From: Acinetobacter sp. ANC 4204
GTDB taxonomy: Bacteria > Pseudomonadota > Gammaproteobacteria > Pseudomonadales > Moraxellaceae
DNA length: 64,000 bases
Reading direction: 5' to 3'
Assembly (NCBI RefSeq): GCF_002135205.1
Contig: NZ_NEFZ01000007.1
Location: 62,001-126,000 of the forward strand
Position numbers and translations under genes: made by a program. Numbering within the stretch: the stretch's first letter is position 1; every line of letters begins with the position of its first letter. The notes under the pieces are model-generated. The model was not told the origin of the DNA, ran no database searches, and saw nothing but the letters and a program-made list of their open reading frames with translations. Positions 34,571 to 44,549 of this stretch are shown piece after piece.

Positions 34571-34786
34571 CTAGCTTTTGGAAATTTGCTGATGCAAATT
34601 TTGTAAATATTGCTCTGCTACTGACTGTTGAATAAAGGTTTTTTGAAATAAACCTGAGGCATGATGGTTATGTGGACTATATTCAATATTGACTTGAAAT
34701 GTTCCCAGTTCAACACTTTTTACAATACGAATCGCAATAATATGAACAGTATTTAAATAAAACCCATCTTCAATCTTAACTAACAT
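34571..34786 (-). CDS. small hypothetical protein
   Basis: A 71-residue frame on the minus strand, MLVKIEDGFYLNTVHIIAIRI..., with alternating hydrophobic residues suggesting a beta-strand start and a helical C-terminal part (SVAEQYLQNLHQQI). No family is recognised and the ribosome site is weak. In favour of it are its position facing the UspA terminator and the absence of any competing frame. It could be a chance frame. Confidence 0.5.
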   Translation of the reverse strand: MLVKIEDGFYLNTVHIIAIRIVKSVELGTFQVNIEYSPHNHHASGLFQKTFIQQSVAEQYLQNLHQQISKS

Positions 34787-34992
34787 ATCTGTTTACACTC
34801 TACATGTTCTATTCACTCAACATCCTGCATACATAGGCCGAAAAAAATGCAGAATATGAGCTAATCAATGATTATTGCAGATTATTATAGCTCATAAAAT
34901 GCGATTCATTTCACACTATTCACATGAAAAGTCATTATTAAAATAAATACTGATATAGATTTACCTCATGCAGTCATTCTTCAGTTTTAATA

Positions 34993-35024
34993 AAAAAAAA
35001 CCAGTCATATGACTGGTTTTTTAT
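34993..35024 (-). terminator. rho-independent terminator after pepN
   Basis: Perfect palindrome AAAAAACCAGTCATATGACTGGTTTTTT just beyond the pepN stop, read on the minus strand (stem with AT centre, then T-run). Confidence 0.85.
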
Positions 35025-35037
35025 TAAAAGAAATCTG

Positions 35038-37647
35038 TTAAATGCTTAGCATACTACTTAAAGTCTCACTGACATTTTTAGATTTCACTTGTGGTTTTAA
35101 GTCCTCAAGCTTTGCTTTCACTTCGCTACGCTGTGGTTCTGCCAATGTGTACCAACGTGACAAAACTTGCAATAAACGAGAGCCTACAATTGGGTTTTTC
35201 TCATCCAAATACTTTGCCAGTCCAATGAAATGATCCACACCAAAACTCCATGTGTTCACTGGGTTTGCATTTAAGCCACCACTCACTGAACGGATGCGGT
35301 TTGGTACACCCAAATCATAGTCTGCATGTGAAGTAAGGTAATTAATCGTCTCTTCTGTCGCACAAGGATGTGCCGCTTGTAGCATAAACCACTGATCTAA
35401 TGACAAAGCCTCATCTTTAAAACGTAGATAAAAATCACGTAATGCAGCTTCTGCTTGTGGTGCATCGTTCCACACCAAGACACGTAATGCGCCTAAACGT
35501 TCAGACATATTGCCTGTGGCTTCATATTGCTGATACGCCAGTTCAAAAGCAGTTTCATCACCTTGGCGAGCCATCATACTGAGCATGATATTTTTCAGTG
35601 CACGGACACCCATGGCTTGTGAGAACTCTTTTTGCAAATCTGGGTCTAAAGCCAAATACGTGTCTTTACAGAACGCCCCTAACTCACGTGCAAGTTTATC
35701 AATCAAAGCATTACGCTGTTCTTGAACTTTCTCAGGTTCATAATCGGTGTCGATACGGCTACCTAAATATCCTTCACTTGGCACATCAAATAAACGCGAT
35801 GCCAAGAGTGGATCTTGCTCAACAAGCGCAGGCAATGTGTTTTTAATGGCTTGAATATAAATATGCGCATCATGACCATTGAGTAAAATACGCTCAAGCA
35901 GTGTTTGCGTTGCTTGCCATTGGTTAAATCCATTGGTTTCGTATTGAATCAGGAACGCCAACTCTTCATCGGTATAGTTGAACTCTAAGTTGACGGGCGC
36001 AGAGAAATTACGCAGTAATGACACGACCGGCTTCGTGCTTAAACCGCTAAATACAATGCTGGCTTGGTCTTGATCAAAAAGATACACACCGTCTTTGACT
36101 GCATTTTCAAATAAACTGTCTGAGTTTAAAAGCAATTGCTCACCTGTTGCAGCATCGAACAGTGCTAAAGCAACAGGAATTGGAACAGCTTTTAGGTTCG
36201 GATACTTAGGATGTGCTTTTAAACTTTGCTTAAATTTTAAGGTATAAGTTTGTGCAGCAGCATCATAGTGACCTTCAGCTTCTAACTTTGGTGTACCTGG
36301 TTGGTTATACCACGTTAAGAAGTTGGATAAATCTACACCTGAACCCGCGGTCAAAGCAGCGACCCAATCTTCAACTGTCACAGCTTGACCATCATGGCGT
36401 TCAAAGTATTCATCGGTTCCTTTACGGAATTTTTCTTTGCCTAATAAGGTTGCCATCATGCGGTTAATTTCCGCACCTTTTTCATAGACTGTTGCCGTAT
36501 AGAAGTTATTGATTTCCACAAAATGGTCTGGACGCGGTGGATGAGACAATGGGCCTGAATCTTCTGGGAACTGATGCGCTTTGAGTACCGCAACGTCGTC
36601 AATACGTTGAACTGCAGCAGACTGTAAATCTTCTGAGAAAGATTGATCACGGAAAACCGTTAAGCCTTCTTTTAAACACAATTGGAACCAATCACGGCAA
36701 GTAATTCGGTTTCCTGTCCAGTTATGGAAGTATTCATGGGCAATTACCGACTGTACACGCATGATCGCGGCATCTGTCGTGTATTCTTCATCAGCCAAAA
36801 CACATGAGGTATTAAAAATATTGAGACCTTTGTTTTCCATCGCCCCCATGTTGAAAGCACTGGTCGCCACAATCATATAATTGTCTAGGTCATAGGGACG
36901 ACCATAGTGTTCTTCATCCCAACGCATTGAATGCTTTAAAGCTTCCATCGCAATATGACATTTCGGAATATCTTTTTCTTCGGCATAAATTTCCAAAGCC
37001 ACATCACGACCTTCGGAAGTCACATAACGGTCTTTTAAAACAGCCAAATCACCAATCACACAAGCAAATAAATACGCTGGTTTTTTGGTTGGGTCTTGCC
37101 AAACGGTATAGTGACGACCTTCTCCTGCCTCGCCCGCTTCAATTAAGTTACCATTGGCAAGTAGCACAGGATATTTTTTGTCAGCTTCTACACGTGTGGT
37201 AAACACTGAAAGAACATCAGGACGGTCTGGGTAAAAGGTAATTTTACGGAAACCTTCAGGCTCATTTTGGGTTACGAACAAATCTGATGCGGCTTGGTAT
37301 AAACCTTCAAGTTGTGTATTTGACTCAGGATGAATGATCACTGATGTCTCAAGCTTGATCTGATTTGGTGCATTGCGAATTACCAACTTCTCAGCATCAA
37401 GTACATATTGCTCTTGGCTGAGTTGCTGACCATTCAGCACTAAACGCTTTAGCTCTAAATCACGCCCGAGTAGAACCAAATCACCTTCAGCTTGGCGCGT
37501 TAACTCCAGTACAGCATCAACTTTGCTATGCTCATCATAGACTTGAATATCGAGGTGAATGCTGTCTACTAAAAAAGATGTCTTTTGGTAGTCTTTTAAA
37601 TAAACAGTTTGATCTGCCTCAATAATTGGATTTGCCGCAATATTCAT
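35038..37647 (-). CDS. pepN: aminopeptidase N (M1 family)
   Basis: Zinc aminopeptidase removing N-terminal residues from peptides in the cytoplasm. The 869-residue protein has the substrate motif GAMENKG, the zinc site H304-E305-x2-H308 in IAHEYFHNWTGNR with the third ligand E327 in LKEGLTVF, and the four-domain length of E. coli PepN. The C-terminal superhelix ends in VSETLSSMLSI. It is transcribed alone, closed by a strong terminator. Confidence 0.97.
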   Translation of the reverse strand: MNIAANPIIEADQTVYLKDYQKTSFLVDSIHLDIQVYDEHSKVDAVLELTRQAEGDLVLLGRDLELKRLVLNGQQLSQEQYVLDAEKLVIRNAPNQIKLETSVIIHPESNTQLEGLYQAASDLFVTQNEPEGFRKITFYPDRPDVLSVFTTRVEADKKYPVLLANGNLIEAGEAGEGRHYTVWQDPTKKPAYLFACVIGDLAVLKDRYVTSEGRDVALEIYAEEKDIPKCHIAMEALKHSMRWDEEHYGRPYDLDNYMIVATSAFNMGAMENKGLNIFNTSCVLADEEYTTDAAIMRVQSVIAHEYFHNWTGNRITCRDWFQLCLKEGLTVFRDQSFSEDLQSAAVQRIDDVAVLKAHQFPEDSGPLSHPPRPDHFVEINNFYTATVYEKGAEINRMMATLLGKEKFRKGTDEYFERHDGQAVTVEDWVAALTAGSGVDLSNFLTWYNQPGTPKLEAEGHYDAAAQTYTLKFKQSLKAHPKYPNLKAVPIPVALALFDAATGEQLLLNSDSLFENAVKDGVYLFDQDQASIVFSGLSTKPVVSLLRNFSAPVNLEFNYTDEELAFLIQYETNGFNQWQATQTLLERILLNGHDAHIYIQAIKNTLPALVEQDPLLASRLFDVPSEGYLGSRIDTDYEPEKVQEQRNALIDKLARELGAFCKDTYLALDPDLQKEFSQAMGVRALKNIMLSMMARQGDETAFELAYQQYEATGNMSERLGALRVLVWNDAPQAEAALRDFYLRFKDEALSLDQWFMLQAAHPCATEETINYLTSHADYDLGVPNRIRSVSGGLNANPVNTWSFGVDHFIGLAKYLDEKNPIVGSRLLQVLSRWYTLAEPQRSEVKAKLEDLKPQVKSKNVSETLSSMLSI

Positions 37648-38068
37648 GTCATGTCCTAATGCTATTGGTCTACAGCTTTATATTGTGTATGTTTTGATCA
37701 TACGACAAGTTTGTCATGCTGTCTGTGTTCGTTGAATGATATTTATATGGGCACATTGAATTGGCTTTTCAATTGTATTTCCCTTGTCGCTATCCACTAT
37801 CTTTATCAATTGAATAAGAAATAGGCAATTCCGTTCATTGTGCTGGTGTTGTTCTGCAATATTTACACCAGCACTCAAAACCAATTTCATACAAATGGTA
37901 CAAATTCAATAAAATCAGGCTTTCTCAAAACCCTATAGCACTATAAGAAAGACGTTTTCGAATTTATAACTTAATTTTCAAATCGTCTACATTTTGTGCA
38001 CAGTTCTTGCTTGTATCTCATTATGCATAGCGCATGATAAAACTTAGAGAAAATAAAAGAGGTGTGAG
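37648..38068. other. 421-bp intergenic region with an inverted repeat
   Basis: It separates pepN from a divergent small gene and must hold both promoters. The clear structure is a perfect 10-bp inverted repeat GTGCTGGTGT / ACACCAGCAC (37840-37849 with 37865-37874, 15-nt spacer) with no following T-run, so it is not a terminator. No open frame of note is seen. Confidence 0.5.
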
Positions 38069-38326
38069 ATGTATTTAAAAGACCATATCGTCCGCGTCGA
38101 AAATATAAAAATGCTGCAAGCACTGGATGCTGCAAAAATTGATCATAAAGTGATTGCTATGTTTATGAGCTGTGAAGGAATGCCATTACAAGCACATGAC
38201 GTCACCAGTATCTTAAACCACTATGACAACCTTAGTCGCAAAAAGCTCCCCAACAGGAAGGTTCAAGCTATGATTGAAGCCAAAAAATTAGGTAGAGAAG
38301 ACGACTCTTTGCCTTGCCCCGTTTAA
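38069..38326 (+). CDS. small hypothetical protein
   Basis: An 85-residue, probably helical, cytoplasmic protein: MYLKDHIVRVENIKMLQALDAAKIDHK, then a CEGMPLQAHDVTSILNHYD segment and a basic region (SRKKLPNRKVQAMIEAKKLG). A good ribosome site (GAGG, then GTGAG) precedes the ATG and a perfect terminator follows, so it is very probably a real, independently expressed gene. No family is recognised. Confidence 0.72.
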   Translation: MYLKDHIVRVENIKMLQALDAAKIDHKVIAMFMSCEGMPLQAHDVTSILNHYDNLSRKKLPNRKVQAMIEAKKLGREDDSLPCPV

Positions 38327-38338
38327 ATTCGACTTCTA

Positions 38339-38368
38339 CAAAAAATACGGCGCATGCCGTATTTTTTT
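38339..38368 (+). terminator. rho-independent terminator after the 85-residue gene
   Basis: Perfect stem AAAAATACGGC / GCCGTATTTTT around GCAT with a T-run, 13 bases past the stop. Confidence 0.87.
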
Positions 38369-38511
38369 GCCCGATATTCGCCCCTGTATCCCTTCTTCTA
38401 ACTCGTCGTCACAAAGCGCCTCTGCTTGTTCAATTACACTGCAATTTACAACGCCTTTCTGAAATTTTAGCGTGTATAATTTGAGAAAATCCTGAGTTTC
38501 AGATTCATCCT

Positions 38512-39669
38512 ATGTCGCTTCAAATTTTGCACAAACAACTTGATGAAAGCACGCCATGTCCACTGTGTCAGGCGGCTATGTTTTGGGTGGATGCTGAACA
38601 ATACGATAAAGAAATTAACTTTCATGAATGTAGCCACTGCCAACATCGTGTTTTTAGTAATTCAAATCTAAATTGTCACTGTGACAGCTGTTTAGCGCAG
38701 CGCAAAAAAATATTAAAAGAAACTCGCCAGCAAGAACAACGGAAAACCAAAACTAAGGACATTTATGAGTTTGAACTGGGCCAGCTCAGTTTTATGCATA
38801 AATTATTTTTATTGGCCCTGCTTGATGACTACGTACAAGAACATACTCAACACCAAGAGTTTATTGATTGGGAACAGATCAAATATTTTAGCATCAGCCC
38901 CAATTACCTGTTTCAAAATAGCCTTGTTAAACAACTGGTAAAAGAACAAATCCTCGTTGCCAAAGATTTTGCCAGTGAAGCACATCAGTACTATATCAAT
39001 GTCCGTTTAGATGGTTATTCGGAACCCAGCTTATTTAGCATTACCCAACAGCTTCGTTATTGGTTTTACGAGAACCTGAGCCTCGGTGTTCCATTTAAAA
39101 CCTCAGATGAAGTCAAAAATGCCTTGTACCAATTGCTTTATCAGGAAATTATCCAGTTTATGCAGTTTTACTGCCGTACTTGGGGCATTCAAATTGCGGG
39201 AAATAACAGTTTCCAAGTGTTTTGTTATCGTTTACTCGATGTACTCGCAGTCGGACAAATTTATTATTTAATCCAAACTGCATTGGAGTATTTGTACGAA
39301 CGTAAAGCCTTACAAATACGCAATGAAAACTTTATCAATACCAACTTGTTGAAAAAAACCTTGCAACAATACCGTGAACGTAGTGTGGCTGAAAAATGGG
39401 AAACCTCAACTCTGCCTCGTCCTCATAACTTAGCATTCAGTAAAATGAGCGAAATTTTGTTTTTCCGCTTCTTGGGTTATGACGAAACTATTTTCTTCCA
39501 ACCTGTTTCACGTTCATGGCAAAAAATTGAACCGCGTTTAAGTTTCTATTCGCAAAAGCGCTGTATGTACTGTGGTTCAAATGAACTCACTGTAGACTAC
39601 GATGCTGACCAATATGTGACATTATTTTGTCGTAAATGTAAGCACCAAGACCACTATTTCACCAAATAA
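38512..39669 (+). CDS. uncharacterised protein with N- and C-terminal zinc ribbons
   Basis: A 385-residue soluble protein. The N-terminus has C16-x2-C19, C40-x2-C43 and a C55-x-C57-x2-C60 cluster. The C-terminus has C351-x2-C354 and C373-x2-C376, a second complete ribbon. Between them is a long helical region rich in Tyr, Phe, Leu and Gln, with no recognised domain. Terminal ribbons suggest contact with nucleic acid or a large complex. It ends 11 bases before thiM in the same direction, so the two are probably co-transcribed, although no thiamine role is evident. Confidence 0.72.
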   Translation: MSLQILHKQLDESTPCPLCQAAMFWVDAEQYDKEINFHECSHCQHRVFSNSNLNCHCDSCLAQRKKILKETRQQEQRKTKTKDIYEFELGQLSFMHKLFLLALLDDYVQEHTQHQEFIDWEQIKYFSISPNYLFQNSLVKQLVKEQILVAKDFASEAHQYYINVRLDGYSEPSLFSITQQLRYWFYENLSLGVPFKTSDEVKNALYQLLYQEIIQFMQFYCRTWGIQIAGNNSFQVFCYRLLDVLAVGQIYYLIQTALEYLYERKALQIRNENFINTNLLKKTLQQYRERSVAEKWETSTLPRPHNLAFSKMSEILFFRFLGYDETIFFQPVSRSWQKIEPRLSFYSQKRCMYCGSNELTVDYDADQYVTLFCRKCKHQDHYFTK

Positions 39670-39680
39670 GGGCACCCACT

Positions 39681-40553
39681 ATGACCGAGCTTTTAGACCT
39701 TTCCTTGCTTAACTCAAAACAATCAATTCAAGACCAAACCGATGTCTTGGTGGAATATGTTGCTGAAGCTTGGACTGCCCTGCAAACACAACAACCTTTG
39801 GTGCAATGTATCACCAACAGTGTTGCAGCCAACTATGCAGCTAACGTTTTATTGGCTTCGGGTGCCTCACCTGCCATGATTGATAATCCCTTTGAAGCGG
39901 AAAGTTTCACCCGCATTAGTGCAGCACTTAGTATCAACCTAGGAACACCAACCTCTGAACAAATGCAAGCCATGCAAATCTCAGCTCAAACTGCGCAGCA
40001 ACAAGGCATTCCATGGGTTCTAGATCCTGTTGGTTATGGTGCATTTTTAAAATGGCGCTCTGAAATGGTCGATCAGCTTTTAGCCTTTAAACCCACGATT
40101 ATCCGTGGCAATGCTTCAGAGATCAGCACACTTGCAGGCAACCACATCGAAACCAAAGGTGTGGACAGTACTGCCAATAGCGCAGATGTCTACCAACAAG
40201 CAAAAACGCTTTTTGCACATTCAGGTGTGATTGCTATCTCAGGTGAATCTGACTATATCCTGTCTCAAGAACTTAATGCTGTGATTCAAGTCAATGGTGG
40301 TTCATATTTACAACCGAAAGTAACCGCTACAGGCTGTGCTTTAGGCGCATTGATCGCTGCCTATAGTGCGGTGACCAATCCTGTTATTGCAGCACTGTCT
40401 GCGCATATTCACTTTGCGATTGCTGGACAACTTGCTTATACCCAAAGTCAAAGCATTGGAAGCTTTGCCGTAGCTTTTATGGATCAAATTCACCAACTCA
40501 AAGCTGAAATGATTTATGAATATGCAAATATACAACTGATTCAAACATCTTGA
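39681..40553 (+). CDS. thiM: hydroxyethylthiazole kinase
   Basis: Phosphorylates 4-methyl-5-(2-hydroxyethyl)thiazole for thiamine salvage. The 290-residue product carries the ThiM signatures: LVQCITNSVAANYAANVLLASGASPAM, the WVLDPVGYGA block, the IIRGNASEISTLAG block, and the catalytic Cys in TATGCALGALIAAY. It is somewhat longer than E. coli ThiM at the N-terminus (about 25 residues). thiE and thiD are not in the window. It follows the zinc-ribbon protein by 11 bases. Confidence 0.94.
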   Translation: MTELLDLSLLNSKQSIQDQTDVLVEYVAEAWTALQTQQPLVQCITNSVAANYAANVLLASGASPAMIDNPFEAESFTRISAALSINLGTPTSEQMQAMQISAQTAQQQGIPWVLDPVGYGAFLKWRSEMVDQLLAFKPTIIRGNASEISTLAGNHIETKGVDSTANSADVYQQAKTLFAHSGVIAISGESDYILSQELNAVIQVNGGSYLQPKVTATGCALGALIAAYSAVTNPVIAALSAHIHFAIAGQLAYTQSQSIGSFAVAFMDQIHQLKAEMIYEYANIQLIQTS

Positions 40554-40586
40554 TAAGCGCAAATAAAGCTGTTCTTGACTCGCTTG

Positions 40587-41318
40587 TTAGGCGACTTCTC
40601 GCCCTAAGAGCAAGTTAAGTGCAGCATCTACTAATGTAAAAAGATCTAATTTACAAATACAGATCAACCCCATACCGATAAAATAGTCAGGTGCATGCTG
40701 CATATAAAAGTTGATATGTGGACTCGCCCGATTACGTAGTCGAATTAATTGTTCAGGGGTTGTTTGTGGCAGCACACAAGGATGTACAAATACATCCTCA
40801 CTACGTTGCTGTACATTCTCATGACGATTTTGCATGAGCTCAAGCACCTGCAAATACTCTTCAGGCATCTTAGCACCAACACGTGGATAAAATCGCTTAG
40901 AGCGTGAAGCAAACAAGCGATACACTTTCGGTTGCATCAAGCTTGAAACAAACCACAGCTGTCGCGTGGGATATTTGAGGCGATAACCTAAAGCCACTCG
41001 TATCGCAGACATCAAACTTCTGTTTTGATTCCTATAATCAGGTAAAAAGGCTGCTCGTGAATTCACGATATACAAGGTCTGCTGCTCTCTATTAAGCTTT
41101 AAAATGGCAATAATATTTTGACCGACGATTTTACCTCGATGATAAAAACGAATAATCGGTAATGCAACGACATCATGATTATAAAGCAGTTGATATAACT
41201 CATTTTGAACTGCATTTGGAAAAATTTTCCGATCAAAGCTTTCCAATTTCTTAAATAAGGCCTGTTGCTTCTCAGTCGAAAGCTTAGTGAAATCAACCAT
41301 TTTTTCCATAAGATGCAT
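40587..41318 (-). CDS. hypothetical protein, possible acetyltransferase-like fold
   Basis: A 243-residue soluble protein with no family I can name. The middle (VVALPIIRFYHRGKIVGQNIIAILKL, then LYIVNSRAAFLPDYRNQNRSLMSAIRVALGYRLKYP) has the strand-helix order of GNAT-type acetyltransferases, with the RNQNRS stretch where an acyl-CoA loop could lie, but this is only a resemblance. Start MHLMEKMVDF is preceded by GGAAAG at 5 bases. It is convergent with thiM, 33 bases apart. Confidence 0.65.
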   Translation of the reverse strand: MHLMEKMVDFTKLSTEKQQALFKKLESFDRKIFPNAVQNELYQLLYNHDVVALPIIRFYHRGKIVGQNIIAILKLNREQQTLYIVNSRAAFLPDYRNQNRSLMSAIRVALGYRLKYPTRQLWFVSSLMQPKVYRLFASRSKRFYPRVGAKMPEEYLQVLELMQNRHENVQQRSEDVFVHPCVLPQTTPEQLIRLRNRASPHINFYMQHAPDYFIGMGLICICKLDLFTLVDAALNLLLGREVA

Positions 41319-41505
41319 GAGCTCTTTCCATTTTTATTTTTGGTAGCCACACTACCTTTATTTATTATCTGATATTAAATTATGGGATAAAAACCTACCT
41401 TTACTAAACTTCACCAGCTCAAAAAGGATAAACGCACATCGCCACTAAATTTTGCGCATAGCATAGCGATTTTTTAATCAAACATCTAATGGTTAATTTA
41501 TATAC

Positions 41506-41541
41506 AAAAAAAATGCCAACATAAAGCTGACATTTTTTTAC
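41506..41541 (-). terminator. terminator after the TerC-CBS gene
   Basis: Short stem ATGTCA / TGGCAT (one wobble) flanked by A and T runs, directly past the gene stop on the minus strand. Confidence 0.55.
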
Positions 41542-41559
41542 AAAAGCTTAAAGCAAATC

Positions 41560-43086
41560 TTAAACTAGACGATGAACAATACTGACAGTTTTAATTCGAT
41601 TTGAATCTAACTCAAGCACTTCAAAATGAACACCACGATAGTCTAACTGAGTTCCAACCTGAACATCACCATGGGTTTTATCAAGAATTAATCCAGCTAC
41701 ACTGATATAGCCTGCATCTTCCTCGACCAAATCCAGCATTCCAAGTTCGAGTTCAAGTTGGTACAAGTCTAGCATTCCTGTCGCCTTCCAAGTCTGATCA
41801 TCTATTTTGATCAAATCAAGCTGTTCATCAGCGTCAGGAAACTCACCAGCAATTGCTTCAAACACATCAAGCGGTGACACCAAGCCTTGTACATTACCAA
41901 ACTCATCACTCACCAAGACCAAAGAACCTTTTGATGTTCTCAAAGTATTAATGGCATCAATCACTTTCATTTTTTCGAAGATGTAAATTGGGCGATGACG
42001 CTTGATCAGATCTTTTAACTGTTCTTCATCATCGAGTACATCAAGCAGCTCTTTGGCACGTGCAATACTTATGACCTTGTCTAGACTACCACGACACACT
42101 GGAAATAAGCTGTGTGGTACAGACAATACCTGCTCACGAATTTTTTCAGGGGAATCGTCTAAATTGACCCATGAAATTTGGCTACGTGGCGTCATGATTG
42201 AAGCCACAGAGCGTTCGGCCAATGTCAGCACACCACCGATCATATAACGCTCTTCATCCGCAAAAGCTTCTTGTGCTTGACGCTGTTCCGGGTCTTCAGC
42301 TTCGATTTTTCCGCCCATGAGTTTTAAAATAGAATCCGCAGTACGATGACGTAGTGGAATTTTAGCTTCATGTTTTGCCGCATTACGCTCACCAAACTGG
42401 TTAAATGCCTCGATCGCAATCGCGACACCAATACCCGAATAGATATAACCCTTAGGAATATGGAAGCCGAAACCTTCCGCAATTAGGCTGATACCAATCA
42501 ATAACAGGAAACTAAGACACAAAATAACCACGGTTGGATGACGGTTTACGAAAGCAGTTAAAGGCTTAGATGCCAACAACATCACGGCCATCGCAACAAT
42601 CATCGCTGCCATCATGACATAAATGTTATCTACCATACCAATGGCGGTAATTACTGAGTCCAGTGAAAAAACAGCATCTAGAATAACAATTTGTGCAACG
42701 ACTGCGGTGAAACCTGCATAGACAACATTGCTTGTAACTTTAAGCTCAGGCTTACCTTCAATTTTTTCGTGCAACTCAGTAACGGCTTTATATACCAAGA
42801 ATAAGCCACCAAAAAGTAAAATGAGGTCGCGTCCAGAGAATGTCCATTCCAATATAGAAATAAGCGGTTGAGTCAATGTGACTAACCAAGAAATTGCAAA
42901 TAACAAACCCAAACGCATAATAAGTGCAAGGGATAAACCTATGACACGCGCTTTATCACGTTGTTCAGGGGGAAGTTTTTCAGCCAAAATGGCAATAAAG
43001 ACTAGGTTATCAATACCTAAAACAATTTCTAATATAATAAGAGTAAGCAAACCAACCCATATTCCCGGATCTAATAGAAATTCCAT
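41560..43086 (-). CDS. TerC-family membrane protein with CBS pair and CorC/HlyC domain
   Basis: A 508-residue protein. About seven TerC-type helices (residues 1-235) carry the acidic motifs [15 protein letters not shown] and [15 protein letters not shown]. Two CBS domains follow (about 300-420, with the MTPRSQI and [15 protein letters not shown] segments), then a C-terminal CorC_HlyC domain (about 430-508). This is the YegH/YoaE architecture. TerC relatives are linked to manganese export or metal loading of exported proteins. A GGAG site precedes the ATG. No yybP-ykoY-type leader is recognisable upstream. Confidence 0.92.
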   Translation of the reverse strand: MEFLLDPGIWVGLLTLIILEIVLGIDNLVFIAILAEKLPPEQRDKARVIGLSLALIMRLGLLFAISWLVTLTQPLISILEWTFSGRDLILLFGGLFLVYKAVTELHEKIEGKPELKVTSNVVYAGFTAVVAQIVILDAVFSLDSVITAIGMVDNIYVMMAAMIVAMAVMLLASKPLTAFVNRHPTVVILCLSFLLLIGISLIAEGFGFHIPKGYIYSGIGVAIAIEAFNQFGERNAAKHEAKIPLRHRTADSILKLMGGKIEAEDPEQRQAQEAFADEERYMIGGVLTLAERSVASIMTPRSQISWVNLDDSPEKIREQVLSVPHSLFPVCRGSLDKVISIARAKELLDVLDDEEQLKDLIKRHRPIYIFEKMKVIDAINTLRTSKGSLVLVSDEFGNVQGLVSPLDVFEAIAGEFPDADEQLDLIKIDDQTWKATGMLDLYQLELELGMLDLVEEDAGYISVAGLILDKTHGDVQVGTQLDYRGVHFEVLELDSNRIKTVSIVHRLV

Positions 43087-43623
43087 TATTTCATTACTCC
43101 AGAATTATGTTTCTGTTTTAAAAGCATAAACCCACACGGCGACGGATCCATTTTTGTGACCTGTTCAACTAAAGATGAAATAATTATGCCTGAGATGTTT
43201 GCTTTGTAATATTTTTTTTATGGTTTTTAACAAAATTTTAATATTTAGATACTTATAGAGTGAAATTTACCCTTAAAGCGCCAAACTTGACTTTAGATAT
43301 TGTCACTTAATGCCAATATTCGATGTTTAAAAATTCTAGACGCATTGGTCATTTTTTAAAAAATTAATTTTCAGACTCAATTTATTTGAATCAAATAAAT
43401 GTTTTTTATACATTATTTATTTTAATAATAGTTAAAAAAAATCAATTTATAATATTTATGACCTTACGCATTGAAACTTTTTGTTAAAAACACTAGTTCA
43501 CAAATCCATTTTTTTCACTAAAATGAAACACAGCCAAGATTGTTGTAAAAATAATCAATTGCTAAAACCAAGGATGCGCGGATTTCTAATCCAATCAAGT
43601 AATACAGAATAGGATTCATTGCT
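43087..43623. other. 537-bp AT-rich intergenic region
   Basis: It separates the divergent TerC-CBS gene and a 100-residue hypothetical gene. The middle (about 43200-43450) is very AT-rich with long A and T runs. No open frame, convincing inverted repeat or RNA signature is seen. It must hold both promoters. Confidence 0.5.
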
Positions 43624-43926
43624 ATGACCAATGAAAAGGCTTTGACTTTTAATAAAACGTCAAAAATGCTTAGCAATACTAGCTATGAAGGCTCATATCT
43701 CAACTTAGACTCATCATTTGATCAGCATCAAGTTAAAATTGTGGTTTCGCATAATAACCAAAAGTTTGAAATGCTCCTACCTATCGTTCTACAAGACGGT
43801 ACCCCAATGGCTAAACTTTCTTTAGATTCTCACCAGAATGCTGAAGTAGAAGATGAAGTTATACAATTTGCGCAGACTATTGTTGGCTTTCACCAAAATA
43901 AAAGCAGTTATACCCTATCTGTTTAA
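43624..43926 (+). CDS. hypothetical protein, 100 residues
   Basis: A small cytoplasmic protein, MTNEKALTFNKTSKML..., with a beta-rich middle (HQVKIVVSHNNQKFEMLLPIVL) and an acidic C-terminal helix (AEVEDEVIQFAQTIVGFH). No family is recognised. An AGGA site lies about 10 bases before the ATG. It is followed, after 153 bases, by the MarR-type regulator in the same direction, but linkage is not evident. Confidence 0.62.
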   Translation: MTNEKALTFNKTSKMLSNTSYEGSYLNLDSSFDQHQVKIVVSHNNQKFEMLLPIVLQDGTPMAKLSLDSHQNAEVEDEVIQFAQTIVGFHQNKSSYTLSV

Positions 43927-44079
43927 TAGCCACACTTAGCTTCAAATTACTGTTAAAAGATATTTCATCTGCAAATCTCTTTTAACAGTAATTTTATATT
44001 GCTAAGTATATGAGTGTTCACATAAAATGTGTTCAATTGATTTATAAAATAAAAATACGATTCACGGGGAATCCGTCAC

Positions 44080-44544
44080 ATGACCAAAAAGTATAGTAAG
44101 TTCCTACCAGGTTCTGAAGATTTTTCACTGGAAAACTTTCCATTTTACTGGGTAACTCAAGTACATGCTCAATATGTACTCAATGTCGATCACGCTTTGA
44201 AAAAATATGGTTTAGACAACTCTCGTCGTCGTATTTTACTTGCTCTCAAATCAAAACCACATGCCAGTGTTTCTGATCTATCTGACATGGTCGTCTCAAA
44301 AATGTCGACAACCACCAAAATTGTTTATCGTTTGAAAGATGAAGGATTGGTTGAAACTTATTCTTGTGAAGATGATGCACGTATCACTCGTGTCCTCCTC
44401 ACAGAAAAAGGCACGGAGATGACCAGTAAAATTAATGATTTAACCAGTGTAGTACTTGAGCAATCATTTGAAGGTTTAACACCTTTGCAAATTGAAAAAA
44501 TGATGGAAAGCTTGAAACACGTGTTTAAAAATTTAGCGCGCTAA
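44080..44544 (+). CDS. MarR-family transcriptional regulator
   Basis: A 154-residue winged-helix regulator. Dimerisation helices flank a DNA-binding region at about residues 45-105 (LDNSRRRILLALKSKPHASVSDLSDMVVSKMSTTTKIVYRLKDEGLV, then the wing CEDDARITRVLLTEKG). A CGGGGAA site precedes the ATG. No efflux or degradation gene adjoins it: the upstream neighbour is a hypothetical gene and the downstream convergent neighbour is a SRAP gene. Its targets are unknown. Confidence 0.9.
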   Translation: MTKKYSKFLPGSEDFSLENFPFYWVTQVHAQYVLNVDHALKKYGLDNSRRRILLALKSKPHASVSDLSDMVVSKMSTTTKIVYRLKDEGLVETYSCEDDARITRVLLTEKGTEMTSKINDLTSVVLEQSFEGLTPLQIEKMMESLKHVFKNLAR

Positions 44545-44549
44545 ACCGT

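Noticed and set aside
38327..38511. Possible thiamine (TPP) riboswitch ahead of the zinc-ribbon/thiM pair
   Set aside because: No CUGAGA-like or ACCUGAUC-like core is seen. Most of the space is a simple terminator.
43087..43300. Possible yybP-ykoY-type manganese riboswitch before the TerC-CBS gene
   Set aside because: The conserved core motifs could not be found on the minus strand.
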